The position numbers and the translations under genes were made by a program. A DNA stretch of 36,776 bases. It comes from Polyrhizophydium stewartii (lineage: Eukaryota > Chytridiomycota > Chytridiomycetes > Rhizophydiales). Under the pieces are notes generated by a model. It ran no database searches. It worked only from the letters and a program-made list of their open reading frames with translations, and was not told the origin of the DNA. Every line of letters begins with the position of its first letter. Positions within the stretch are counted from its first letter, which is position 1. Positions 1 through 10,660 of the stretch are shown one piece after another. The stretch lies in assembly GCA_027604665.1 (NCBI GenBank), contig JADGIZ010000040.1, forward strand, positions 1 to 36,776, read 5' to 3'.

Positions 1-3000
1 CCGCCGCTTCCATAGCCACCGCCTCCACCACCACCGCCACCGCCATAGCGCCGTGGCATGCCAAGAGCCTTGCCACCACCTCTCCGGTGGTCAGAAGACT
101 GCTGGTGTCGCTGGTGCTGCTGATTGTGCCTCGACAGACCGCCGCCACCGCCGCCTCTTTGGCCACGCCGCCGCGCGTCCTGGTCATCGTCGTCGCTGAT
201 CACAATCACATCGTCGGCGCCGTACTGCAGCCCGTCCGTCATGCGCGCCGAGCGGTCATTGACATCAGGCATGTTCCTGTAGTAGCTGTCAATATCGCCG
301 CTGTCCTCGTCGTTGTCGTCGTCATCGCCACCGTCCTTGCCCGCGCCGTTCTTGGATTTGCCTCTTGATTGCTGTTGCTGCTGTTGCTGCTGCTGTTGCC
401 GCTGTCTCCGCGAGGTTGAAGCCTGTGCGTCGCCGCTACTGCCGCCACCGCCAGACCCACCGGTACCGCGAGCCCCACCACTGTCGGGCGACGAGCCAGA
501 CCGCCGCTTACGCTTGGACGGGTGCATCCGCGACTCAAGCTCCTCATCTTCCGACGAATGCGCAATGTAAACTACATCCGGGCCCTTGCGCTTGCTGCCA
601 ATCTGCGCAATGCGGCGTCCAGCCAGACCAAGCGCGCCCGCAGTCGCGGGATCAAACCCTTCGCCGTAATCAACGCCTTTCTTGTCGTCCTCGTCGACAG
701 CCCCATCATCATCGCCACGGTCATCATCGTCGTTGCGGCCGCGCTTGCGCTTGTGCGACACGACCGGCGCCGGGTGCGTCGCCTCAATCTCCTGCAGCAG
801 CTCCCACATGGTCGGATCCACGCGCGGCATCTCCTCGTACCGCTGCTGCACAGTCTCGCGGTGCTCGAGCACCGGCAGCGAAATCGTCAAGATACTTCCA
901 AGCATCGTCACCATTTCGCGCCCGTCGACGCTGTTGCTCGCGCCGGCACCTTGGCCGCCATCGCCGTCGCCGCCGTTGGCAGAACCAAACCGCTTGTGCG
1001 TCGGCGAGTCGAATCTCCGCTTGCGCGCCGCAACGGCCGCCGCATCGCGGTGCGCCCGGCTGCGCTGCCGCTCGTAGCCCGCGCCAATCATGGCTTGCAT
1101 GATGCTGAACGATCGCCCAAACTCGCGCTTGACCATGAAAAAGTTGAACGAGCCGCGGCCAACGTCGTTGGCTGTCATGGCGCACGCAATCAATCAACCC
1201 GCCACCGCACGTCGATTCACCACGCGTCAGAGTCCTCGACTGGCATGCGCCCAAGGCAAGCGCCATCGCCAAAGCCAGCACCCACTCTCGTCCTGCGGAT
1301 CCATGAGCGTCAAGAAGCTTGGCCGCGGCCCGCGCGGCGATGCCGCGGCCACCGATTTGTGAAAATACCACGAGCGATGCAGCGACAGCCCGATGCCAAC
1401 ATGCTCGTAGTTGAAGTGCTTGCCGTACAGCTCAAAAAACTCGAGCAGCAGCACGCCGAGGTTGTCGCGCGGGCTCATCTCGCCCGACTGGAGCTTTGGA
1501 TGCATCTGCGCGTCCATCCAACCGCGTGCACACAGTCCAATCCGTCAGCCTCTCGGCAGCCACCAAGCAAGACCATCTCTGGGTCACAAAATCCAGCCGC
1601 ACCATCAAAAACGACGAGATCATGATCAAGAGTCCGTAGCTTCCCAGTCCGCCGCCAAAGACCTCATTGAGATGCCGCTGCAGAAGATACTGCTTCAGGA
1701 TCAGCATCAGCGGCCGCAGGCCATCGCCGATCCTCGGGTTTGTCAGAAACTTCTTCACGATCCCGGCGCTCTCGAGGCCGTTGCTCATGTTGATCGAGAT
1801 GTCGAGCGGAAAGGTCGTGAGCGCATCGACGCCCTTGATGATGGGCACCTTGGCCTTGGCAATAACCTCGATCTTTTGCACAAACCCGGCGCTCCTGAGC
1901 CCCTCGGCGAGCTTGTACAGCGCCTTGGGGACCGTCAGCGAATCATCGATGACGACCAGGTCCACGTCGCTTTGTTCAGGTGTTTGGAGGCCGGCCAGAG
2001 AGGCGCGAGTCAGAGCGGGATGCACATTCAAGAGCCTTGCGCGGGTCGGACGCCTTGCCCTGCGCCCACGCATGCCGTGGTGGTGTGGCAAGGGCTGGCT
2101 TCTCGATGCGCTCGTGGGATACGCACCTCGATGGCAGATACAGCTTGGTCTCGAAGCTGCCAAACACATGCACCGACGCCTTGGGCCACAGCTTCTTGAC
2201 CACCATGCGCACGCGGGCCACCGTCAGCCGCCGTAGCGCGTGCTCGGCGTCCGTCGGCCGCACGTAGTCGATGTAGTCGTCGATCTCTTGGTTTAACCTG
2301 CCGCCGCCGTCGTCGCACAGACGTCCAGAGCAGCTCCGTCAGCACGCCTGCCGCCGCGCCTATCCGGCGCCGTGCACGAATGCACTTGCGGCGAGCGACA
2401 TGCCGCGAGAAACCCACATCGTGAGCATGTCCGACGAGTACGGCCGCCGGTCGGGCACCCACGGCGGCACCGGCACCGGCGTGAGCGGGTCGACGCTCCT
2501 GTACTGCTTGGGCAGCCCAGAGTCGTTCTGCGGCGCGCCAAACCGGCCGCTCGACCGGCGGTCGCTGCCGGGCGTGTCGCCGTGCGCGCCGCCCCTGCCG
2601 CGGTCACGGCCGCCGGCCCCTCCGCGGTCGCCGCCTCTTCCGCCGCCACCGCCGTAATCGTCGTCGTCGTCGTCCTCATTGTCGAAGAGGTCAAAGTCGA
2701 ACGAGATGAAGTCCTGCTCGATAAAGGTCGGCTTGGCGGCCGCCGCGGCTGCCGAGTCGGTGTCCTCGCCGGCGGACTCGGCGGCCGCCTTGGCGTCGGC
2801 GGCCATCTTGGCCTTGAGCTCGCGCAGCCGGTCCGTGATGTTGATGCCCTGAGGCACATACTCGATGTCGAGGGGGTCGAACGGCTTGGGCGGCGTCGCG
2901 TCGCTGGGCAGGCCGGGCACGGCGGCCGCGCCGGGCGTTGCGCCGTCGCCAGCGCCTGTCGCATTGGCCGCGTGCAGCGCGCCGGGCGTCTCAGCCGCCG

Positions 3001-3058
3001 GCGCGGGCGGCGGCGGCGGCGTCGACTCGTCCATGTCCACCGAGCCGCTGTCGCTCAT
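1..3058 (-). CDS. Non-canonical poly(A) polymerase, TRF4/PAPD5 type (3' end off window)
   Basis: Adds short poly(A) tails to nuclear RNAs for exosome decay (TRAMP-like role, known for the family). Five exons read on the minus strand: 3058-2418, 2297-2127, 1969-1603, 1505-1286 and 1171 to the window edge. All junctions are GT-AG and in phase. The N-terminus is acidic and low complexity. The nucleotidyltransferase core follows, with the GSFETKLYLPS loop spliced directly to SDVDLVV (two catalytic Asp) and the third Asp in FPLDISINMSNG. The PAP-associated part has GSYGLL, DNLGVLLLEFFELYG and NDVGRGSF. The tail is long and disordered, rich in RKR clusters, Asp, Gly and a glutamine run near 365-400, and is still open at base 1, so the stop is not seen. 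The ATG lies 36 bp downstream of the stop of the upstream peptidase gene. The family call is secure; the choice between TRF4 and a close paralogue is not. Confidence 0.93.
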
Positions 3059-3094
3059 GGGGGCAAAAAGAATACGCCAACCTCCATTTTGATT

Positions 3095-5884
3095 TCATTG
3101 CAGATCCTGCAGCTCGCCGAGCCCGCGGCCCTCGCGCTCGCCGTCGCGCACAACGCCGATGCGCTGCAGCCCGACCCACGGATCGCGCCCGCCGCCCCAC
3201 GCCAGCACCTGCCGGCGCACCTCCTCGCCGCCCTCGCGCCACTCGGCCATGCCCCTGTCCGCAAACAGCCGGCGGAAGATGCGGCTGGCCCAGCGCCGGC
3301 TCCAAAAGTAGCTGTAGTAGCTCGCGCCGTACCCAAACAGATGCGAGAACTGGACCTGCCAGTGGCTGCCCGGCGCGAACCGCACGGGGTTGATGCGGTC
3401 CTGCAGCTGCTGCAGGATCCGCGTGGTGTCGAACGTCGCCGCGTCGAGCGCCAGCGGCGAGTGGTACAGCTGGTCCAGCATCGCCATCTGCAGCTGCTGC
3501 TGCGTCTCGAGCGCCTCGAGCGTCGCCGGGTTCGACCGCTGCGTGCGCAGCGGGTCAATCGGCACCGGCTCGCCCGTGCGGTAGTGCTGCCCAAACGACG
3601 CCAGCACCTCGGGCGACCGCGCAAAGTACTCCATCATGATCGACGGCACCTCGACAAAGTCCATCGCGACCCGCGTGCCCGCAATGTGCTGAAAGTCCGT
3701 GCGCGCCAGCATCGAGTGCATCGCGTGGCCCATCTCGTGAAACAGCGTCTCAATGTCCTGCATGTGCAGCAGCCCGGGCTTGCCCGCCTGCGGCCGCGCA
3801 AAGCTCGTCACCAGCACCACAATCGGCATCTGGTACCGCCGCGTGCGCCCTCCCGGCGCCCCAACGTGCTTCTCGTTGCGCGGGTTGCGCATCGCCGGGT
3901 TCGCCGCGTCTGAGCCCTCGTCCGCCGCATCGTCCATCAGCCGCGAGCACCGCACTGTGAAATGCGCCGCGCTCTCGTACTTGCGGCTCCCGCCCGACTC
4001 GCGCCTAAACAGATCGCAGTAAATTGTGCCCAGCTGGCCCTCGGTCTCGTGCACGACATGCAGCTTGCGCACGTCCGGATGCCACGTCTCGCCCGGGATC
4101 ACGCTTGCGGGCTCGAGGCGGATGCCGTACAGGCGTGTGAACACGTCCGACAGGCCCTGGAACGTCGACCCAACGGTAAAGTACGACACGAGCGCCTCGA
4201 AGCTCGTGTTCGTCAGGCGTGGCTGGTGCATGGGGTCGTGCGCCGAGGGCGTCGCTGCAGCCGAAGCCGAGACCGAGAACAGATCAGCAGGGCGGGGCGT
4301 CAGGAACTGCGTGTAGTACGCGCGGTCCCATGCATTGGCGTGGTCGGGCTTGCCCGTGTGCACACGTTTGATGGCGTTGATGCGCTCAAACTCGGCGTCA
4401 GCAAGCGGGCGGTTGACCTGCGCGAGCGTCTCGAGGAACGACCACACGTTCTCGGGCGACCCGGCCATCTTGTCGGTCAAAAACATGTGTCCGTAGCTCT
4501 CCTTCTCGAGTAGCCGCGCAAGCTCGCCGCGCTTCTTGAGCATCTCCTCAAGTACCGCGATCTGTGCCTCGGTCCCAGAGTTCATGGCCAAAAACACGCG
4601 CCGGCGGGTCTCCTCGCTGCGTGCCGAGCGCAGCACTATCGACGCCAGATCCGTCGACATCGGCAACTCGGCGCGCTTTCCCGTCGCAGCTGCAGCCGCA
4701 GCAGCCGTCACCGACCCGAGCGTCGACCCGCGGCCACCCCGCTTGCGCGACGACGACGACGACTGGCGCGACATGGCCTCGATCGCCTGCGCAGGCACGC
4801 CCATCAGTTCGTTGTCGGCGTCGGTGAAAGAAAGCGACTGGGTCGAGGGAAACGCATTGAGCGTAAATTCCTGGCCCAGCTCGAGAATGCGGTCGTTGAG
4901 ATCCACAAAGCGCTTGCGGGCCTCGGCCGGCATGTGGATGCCCGACTTCTCAAAGTCGATCGCCAGCAGCTGCGCAACGCGGCGCTCCTCCTCGGACATG
5001 GCGTCGGCAATGTGCGGCCGGTCGAGTGTGCGGCGGAGCGCCTGTGTGCGTGCGGCCATGTCGGATGCGTTCAGCACGGCGGCAAGCCCGACCCGGCCCG
5101 CCGAACGCGAGCACGCCATGTCAGCGACGGCACGCATCGGAAGCGCGCAATCTCGGAAGCGAACCGCCGCCCTCCGCGAGCTCGCGAAACGCACCTGATA
5201 GAGCCCCTGGTGGGTGTTGAGCTGGTTCAAAAAGTTGTTGATGGCCGAGTGCGCAATGTTGGCCGCCTCGACAAAGGCCCTGTCCGGGTGCACGTTGCGG
5301 ATGAGCTCGGCCGTGTCCACAACGGCGCACAGGACGTCCGACAGCAGATCGAGCCGGCGCACGGTCAAGCGCACGTCGGCGTCCGCCTCGGCCTCGCAGA
5401 TGCGCTGCACGAGCACCTGCGCATGGCGGATGCTGTCGCGCGCCGCCTCGATGAAGCCTTCGGGGCGGCCGAGGCCTTCGTAGCCAAACAGGCCCGTGTG
5501 CGAGCCGCGGGCGTCGGCCCGCAGGAGCGGACTTGCGGCCGAGCCGTCGACGGGTGCGTCGAACACCTCGCGCAGCACCGAGCGCGGACGCACGCCGGCG
5601 GCGGCGGCGGCTGCCGCCGATGCGGATGCGGCCGTGGCCGCCGTCTTCCAGGCCATGCCCGCCGCTGCGCCGGTGGCGCCCGTGGGCCCTGCGGCGAAGG
5701 CAGACGCCGAGCATGTCGTGATCGCGGCAGAGCGCTGGCACAGCGCCCGGGCACTCTCGCGAGGCCATGGGACTGCAGCGCCGATAGGCGGCAGCGCGCA
5801 CGCAGCGCGCGATATCAGCTGGTGCGCAGGGCGCATGCAGGCCGGATGCAGCCGAGCGCCGCGGGTCGAGGCGGGCAGCCGCAT
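3095..5884 (-). CDS. OCT1: Mitochondrial intermediate peptidase (M3A metallopeptidase)
   Basis: Removes an octapeptide from proteins already cut by the matrix processing peptidase (family knowledge). The zinc motif FHEMGHAMHSML is present (HEMGH at 3725-3739), and the C-terminal GYGASYYSYFWSR is typical of MIP rather than cytosolic oligopeptidases. Two exons: 5884-5195 and 5041-3095. The 153-nt intron (5042-5194) is a multiple of three and has no stop, so an unspliced frame runs through it. Splicing joins LNTHQGLYQ to ALRRTLDRP, as MIP orthologues require. I chose the ATG at 5884 because what follows (MRLPASTRGARLHP...) is Arg/Ala-rich and free of acidic residues, like a matrix-targeting presequence. 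An in-frame ATG at 6016 would add 44 residues with an acidic start and is less likely. At about 878 residues it is longer than the human enzyme, mainly from Ala/Gly/Ser-rich inserts. Confidence 0.93.
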   Translation of the reverse strand: MRLPASTRGARLHPACMRPAHQLISRAACALPPIGAAVPWPRESARALCQRSAAITTCSASAFAAGPTGATGAAAGMAWKTAATAASASAAAAAAAGVRPRSVLREVFDAPVDGSAASPLLRADARGSHTGLFGYEGLGRPEGFIEAARDSIRHAQVLVQRICEAEADADVRLTVRRLDLLSDVLCAVVDTAELIRNVHPDRAFVEAANIAHSAINNFLNQLNTHQGLYQVRFASSRRAAVRFRDCALPMRAVADMACSRSAGRVGLAAVLNASDMAARTQALRRTLDRPHIADAMSEEERRVAQLLAIDFEKSGIHMPAEARKRFVDLNDRILELGQEFTLNAFPSTQSLSFTDADNELMGVPAQAIEAMSRQSSSSSRKRGGRGSTLGSVTAAAAAAATGKRAELPMSTDLASIVLRSARSEETRRRVFLAMNSGTEAQIAVLEEMLKKRGELARLLEKESYGHMFLTDKMAGSPENVWSFLETLAQVNRPLADAEFERINAIKRVHTGKPDHANAWDRAYYTQFLTPRPADLFSVSASAAATPSAHDPMHQPRLTNTSFEALVSYFTVGSTFQGLSDVFTRLYGIRLEPASVIPGETWHPDVRKLHVVHETEGQLGTIYCDLFRRESGGSRKYESAAHFTVRCSRLMDDAADEGSDAANPAMRNPRNEKHVGAPGGRTRRYQMPIVVLVTSFARPQAGKPGLLHMQDIETLFHEMGHAMHSMLARTDFQHIAGTRVAMDFVEVPSIMMEYFARSPEVLASFGQHYRTGEPVPIDPLRTQRSNPATLEALETQQQLQMAMLDQLYHSPLALDAATFDTTRILQQLQDRINPVRFAPGSHWQVQFSHLFGYGASYYSYFWSRRWASRIFRRLFADRGMAEWREGGEEVRRQVLAWGGGRDPWVGLQRIGVVRDGEREGRGLGELQDLQ

Positions 5885-6257
5885 GCCGAGGTGTTGGATT
5901 TGGGAATGGGAAGTTGCGGTGGAGATATTCCCCAGCCGGCCATCTCCGCGCCGGCACGCCAAGAGCGAGGGGGCAGCCGAGAGCGCCTCGGCCAGCGCCT
6001 CGTGCTCGGAAGCCATCCCGCAGCTGGCTTATCGCACCGTCGAAGCCTGCACCGACGATCACGTTCGTCCGCATGGCAGGATGTCGACCACACGCCTCTT
6101 GAGCCTGATCTGCGGCATGTGCTGTCGTCGGTTGCGTGGCGGGCTGCTTCTGGCCACAGGTGACCACCAGATGCTCGTTTTGGATGCAGATCCATGTGGT
6201 GATCGGGTGCAGTCCAACGACAGGCGGTGTCTGCGGCGTATTTCGTGCTTGCCCGAG
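5885..6257. promoter_or_regulatory. Divergent intergenic region between the MIP and RUN-domain genes
   Basis: About 370 bp separate the chosen start codons of two head-to-head genes (240 bp if the upstream MIP ATG at 6016 is used), so both promoters must lie here. I see no convincing TATA box, repeat or RNA gene. Confidence 0.4.
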
Positions 6258-7698
6258 ATGGCAGAACCTGGGACGCCAACCGGCAGCGGCGCCTCGACGC
6301 CCACGACGCTCGCGGCCGCCGAGCAGGAGCGCGAGCGGCTCTACAACACGTTCAAGGATGCGCTTAGCGCACTGATTGACGAGGCCACGCAGCTCAAGTC
6401 CGTGGGCGAGGGCAACGAGAAGCTCACGGCGCTGACCGACGCCCTCGAGAGCATCATTCAGCACGGCTTCCGAGGTGCGACCATCCCTCGGCCGCTCGCC
6501 TCGCCCACGCCCACCGGCGCCTGTGGGCCCGGCCGGCCTCTGCTGCATGCTGACCGCTGCGCTCCCGCGTGGCCCGACGCATGCCCCACGCCAGGCAAGA
6601 AGGTCTGGCTGCGACAGACCACCGATCCGTGGCCGTTCATCGACGGGGCGCTCAAGGCCGCCGCGCAGGCAGCCAACCCGGCGGCCGCCGGCGCCGACAG
6701 CCTCGCTGCGACGGTCGCCGCCATGACCGAGGACGCCCCCGAGGCGCGGACCCGCAAGTACATTCTGATGGTGCGGCGCCAGCGGCCCCGCTCCCTCGCC
6801 CGCCCGCATTCAAGCCCGCTGACGCCACGCCACCCCGTGTCGCCGAACACTTGCACCTCCAGGCGCTGATGCAGCAGACGCTCGGCGACCACGTCAAGCT
6901 GCTGGCCACCTCGCCCGATCTGCCCCAGTGGTTCGACGTCGCCGCAACGATGCGCACGCCGGACCGCATCATGCCCATCGCCGAGCTGCTGCGCGGCCTG
7001 ACCCAGCTCGAGTTCAACTTTTACCTGCGCGAGGAGACGCCCGAGTGAGGACGGTGCCTTGTCCGCTTGCGGATCGGGCGGCTTGGCTGACCGCCGCACC
7101 GCGCAGCCAGGGAAAGCTGCGCAAGCGCCTATCCATGTCGCAGATGCTGCTCGGCAAGAGCGAGGAGGTGATCAAGTCGGGCCTCGCCGCCACCTGGACG
7201 ACGCTCGGCACCGTCAAGTCCCGGGTCGAAGCCGCTCGCAGCATGCTCGACCCCAAGCTCAAGTCGTCGGATCTCGCGGCCGCCGAGGAGACGATTGCGC
7301 GGCTGGTTGCCGACCAGCACGAGTTGAACCAGCGCCTGGAGGAAATGAGCAGCAAGTTCGAGCTCGAGCGCCGGTCCCGCCTTGCCACCGAAGTCGAGCT
7401 CGTCTCCGTCAAGATGGCCCGCGACAAGGAGCAGCTGCGGCTGCGCCGCGAGCTCGGAAAGCTCGAGAGCCAGCTCTCTGTCTTCCGCCAGTCCCCGACC
7501 GAGCTGCAGGAAAAGCTCCTCAAGGCCATCGAGGAGCAGCACGATCTGCGCGAGCAGCTCGAGCGCGCCAAGCTCGTTGCCCGCCTCGCCAAGGAGAAAC
7601 TTGACCGCAGCGGAATCGGCTCGGCGGATCTCGATGCCGCGGACGAGCCAACAGCCAACGGCAACGGCGCTGCACCGGCCAACGCAGATACCGCTTGA
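6258..7698 (+). CDS. RUN-domain protein with C-terminal coiled coil (RUFY-like)
   Basis: RUN domains act as adaptors for small GTPases and motors on endosomes (family knowledge). Four exons, 6258-6474, 6595-6770, 6863-7044 and 7107-7698, give 388 residues. All introns are GT-AG with CTGAC before the acceptor. Residues ~20-220 form the RUN domain: an N-terminal helix ending LESIIQHGFR, then GKKVWLRQTTDPWPFIDGAL, then KYILMALMQQTLGDHVKLL, which matches the RAWLYLALMQKKL helix of RUFY proteins, then PIAELLRGLTQLEFNFYLRE. Residues ~250-365 are a continuous heptad-rich coiled coil (ELNQRLEEMSSKFELERRSR and onward). No FYVE zinc finger follows, so it is shorter than animal RUFY1. Its 3' end converges on DYNC2LI1. 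Confidence 0.8.
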
Positions 7699-7932
7699 TC
7701 GTGTTCATTCGCTCGTCTAGGCCACTCCCATCTGCGATGCCCTGTGCACGTTGTGTGTAACATGTCTCAATATCGGCTGTGTGCGCAATCTCCGCCACCA
7801 CCCTTTGACAGCCGCGTGCGCATGCAGCGGCAGCGCTGGCACTCGAGTCAGGGTGCTCCGCGCTGCTTCTTTCGTCTCCTCCCCTACATTCCTGCTCAAA
7901 CCCAGTTTTCTCGATCCAGATGCACACAAGAC
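7699..7932. other. Convergent 3' intergenic region
   Basis: About 230 bp lie between the stop codons of two convergent genes and would hold both 3' UTRs and polyadenylation sites. I see nothing else in it. Confidence 0.4.
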
Positions 7933-9769
7933 TCACTTTGCCCTCGAGTATGCCTTGCCCTTTTTCTTTTCCTTGCCAATGTTGCCCATCGCAAGCCCGG
8001 GCACGCCGCCGACGGCGTCCTTGTCCTTGAGCCGCCGCTCGTTGGCTCGGCGCATCTTTTCGAGCTCCTCGCTGCGCGGTCGCACACGTGCATGTCAGCC
8101 CGCACGCAGCGCAGCAGCATCATCCCAGTCCAGCGCGCCGCACTCTTTCTGCAAACGCATCGAGTCGACAGCGGGCTCGGGGAACTTGGAAAGATCCACC
8201 CGCTCGAGTGTCTTTTGGACTGCGTCGGCAGAACAAACTGCGTCAGCAGCTGCCTGACGTCGCACTGTCGGCCCAGGTGGCGCAGACCTTTCTGAGGCGG
8301 AAAGTACTGCTCATAGTCGGCCTTCCATCGCTCGTAGGGCACAAACGGCTGTCGGCCGACGGCGTCCTTGGCCAACTCGGACGGCGGCAGCCCAATGCCC
8401 GAGAACGTGTCCTGTCCTGCGAGAGCACAAACTCAGCCAGCCAGCCGGATTTGCAATCGCGACACGCTGCATCCACACCGGCCATCATCACGATCGGCTT
8501 GCTGTGGTCGATGGTCATGGTCTTGATCGAGCTGCCGCGGAATGCATAGTGCGAGAGCAGCTGTCGCGACTTTGCAACCAGGTTCTCGTCCTTTTGTGAC
8601 ACAAAGAGCAGCGACGCGCCATTCATGTGCGCCACATATCGCAGCGTCTTGCACAGCATCTTGCGCATCTCGCTGCGTGTTTCGCACTGAGGTCAGCATC
8701 CAGAGGTATTTCAATCAGTCACGGCCTCGACGCACGACTCCATATCCTTGATCTCGTCAAACTTGGACCCGATGATGGCCACGGGAACGGGCATGATGTT
8801 GACCACGTCCTTGTCCGGATGGTCAGAGCCGTACTTTTTGGCCGCGTAGTTCCGAAGCGCTTTGGGCCGCTTCGAGCCGCGCTGCTCAAGGCCAGCAAGG
8901 ATCTTGGCAACGCGAGCACGGATCTTGCCCAGTAACGTGTCAAGCGTCTCGAGGATATTGGACGGCTTCGGCATGCTGTGTCAGCGTATGCCAGGTCAGT
9001 CGGCGCTGCGGCACGATGCTCACGTCCGAGAGGTCCAGCACAATGATGAACGTCGACGCGTGGATGTTGGCCTCGGTGATTGGAATGTCCAACAGATCAG
9101 ACAGAAACACGCCTCCGGCTGTGAAGGAGCTGTCAGCAGTCGCTTGTTGGTCCGGCGATGCAGGCGCACGCTCGCACCGAGCTCCCAAATGTGCGTCACA
9201 TCCTTGGTCGAGTTGACGCCACGTGTGCGGCGGCCAAACGTGTATTCAAGGGCCACGGTTGGACTCGGTGTCTCGTCTGCGTCGCCGAGGCACGCGAGGC
9301 TTGGGGTGTCAGATGCACTCCTTGCGGCTGTTCTGCGTGCCTACGCATGGTCCCTCGGGGAAGCGCAGGCGCACCTCGGTCAAGAAAGCGCAGGATCAGC
9401 GACGTCTTGCCCGCGCTCTTGCTGCCAACAACAAACAGCGTCGTCTCGATGGCCGAGTCGGCTGCAAGCACCAACACAGCGTCAGCATGCCCAGCTGCGC
9501 GGCTGGAGCATCGGGCTGGGTTGCGGTCGCCGCGTGTTCTCCCAGCCGCAGAGCAGCCAGCGCAGCACCGCCAATCTGACCCCATGCACGACAACGGACG
9601 TGCCTTCGTTGCCGCGCTTCTCGCGGTCCTTGGACTCTTTGATCAGCGCCCACAAGTCTTTCCGCAGCTTCGCCTTGGTCGGCGACGCGGCCGAATCGCC
9701 TCCCTCGGCGAGGTTCTCGTCGCTGCCGCCGACCCAGTCTGCGTTGGCCTTTTCGTCCTCGGGCGGCAT
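7933..9769 (-). CDS. DYNC2LI1: Cytoplasmic dynein 2 light intermediate chain
   Basis: Subunit of the retrograde intraflagellar-transport motor, so it marks an organism that builds a flagellum. The Walker A motif GSKSAGKT is intact. The diagnostic run [20 protein letters not shown], then [58 protein letters not shown] and YEQYFPPQK follow the DYNC2LI1 order exactly. Internal exons: 9375 to about 9444-9461 (start unresolved), 9276-9178, 9118-9024, 8965-8723, 8668-8479, and 8416 to the QK junction, with introns of 54-98 nt. The first exon starts at 9769. Two junctions are unresolved: the acceptor of intron 1, and the last junction. There the C-terminal helix ([15 protein letters not shown]) is plainly coding but cannot be reached in frame by a GT-AG pair; a GC donor near 8105 would work. 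The ATG is 83 bp downstream of the next gene's stop. Confidence 0.92.
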
Positions 9770-9852
9770 TGTTGTGCTTCGATGTCAACAGATGGCGGGG
9801 AAAGATGCGAGCTTTGCGTTTACTGAATCGCCGACAAACAGTTGTGCGCACA

Positions 9853-10599
9853 TCAGATGCGGTGCTCGTGCGGCTGCAGTGCCAGAGCGCAGTCGCCAAA
9901 TGCCTTCGCCAGCGCATCAATCTCGGCGCTCTTTGTACAGCCGAAGCAGAACGCATCGTCAGCAGCGGTACCGTTTACAGAGCAGCTGAGCCAAGAATTA
10001 ACCAACTTTGACTTCGAGCCGATCATCTCGCAGCCGCTCAAACGCATCCACGACGGCCAGTTCAGCCTCGACAAGAAAGTCCCGCACAAAGTCGTGGATT
10101 GTGTGTCCTGTCGCCAGCGATATCTTGAGCGCTGTCTCGCACGGCACCATGAACCTGGCGACGAAAAGGCGCTGGAAAAGCGCGCGGGCGGCAGCGCTGT
10201 CGACAGTCAGCTTCGCAACTCAGGTGGATGCAGATGATCGCCAAGATGCGCGGCACACCTGTGCCTCGATCCTTCATCCGATGCCATGTCCAGCAGCCAG
10301 TCGAGCAGCGCCGAGACCAGCGGCGCCTGGCATAGGAGATCGGGGACACCGACCACCATCTCGGCGAGTTCAAATGCCGCAACGGTGGTCTCTTCGGCCG
10401 CGCCATCGGCACCGGCGAGGGCCTGGTTGCTCACGAGTCAGCGGTGAGCGACAACGTGCACGGGCGACAGAGCAGCGAGCCGGACCGCAAGTGCCTGCGT
10501 CTTGGCATGCAGACGGGCCGCAGCTGGCGCAGGAAGGCCGTCCACTGGCGTAGCGAGCATGGCGGCCGCCAGCGAGGCCGCACTGGTGCTCGCCTGCAT
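9853..10599 (-). CDS. Unrecognised 189-aa helical protein
   Basis: I do not recognise the family. Four exons join in phase: 10599-10462, 10422-10259, 10196-10007 and 9930-9853. The last two introns have clear CTGAC-AG acceptors. The first intron is only 39 nt with the donor chosen; an alternative in-frame donor (GTCCGG) makes it 66 nt. The product starts with an Ala-rich stretch (MQASTSAASLAAAMLATPVD) and continues as amphipathic helices such as APLVSALLDWLLDMASDEGS and HDFVRDFLVEAELAVVDAFE, ending LQPHEHRI. There is no signal peptide or membrane segment. It lies 83 bp upstream of DYNC2LI1 on the same strand and is head-to-head with an RIIa-like gene, so a flagellar role is possible, by context only. 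Confidence 0.65.
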
Positions 10600-10660
10600 G
10601 CCCACAAGCGTCGCCGCGGCAGCTGTTGCTGGTCCAGCGGAAACATCGACTTTCCTGCAG
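10600..10660. promoter_or_regulatory. 61-bp shared divergent promoter region
   Basis: The start codons of the 189-aa gene (-) and the RIIa-like gene (+) are 61 bp apart, so the two probably share a bidirectional promoter. The size depends on both start choices being right; the plus start follows a CTGCAG that could also be an intron acceptor, in which case the gap is larger. Confidence 0.4.

Noticed and set aside
2372..3913. 513-aa plus-strand open frame
   Set aside because: Antisense to the TRF4 5' exon and the MIP catalytic exon; Arg/Ala-rich with no family resemblance.
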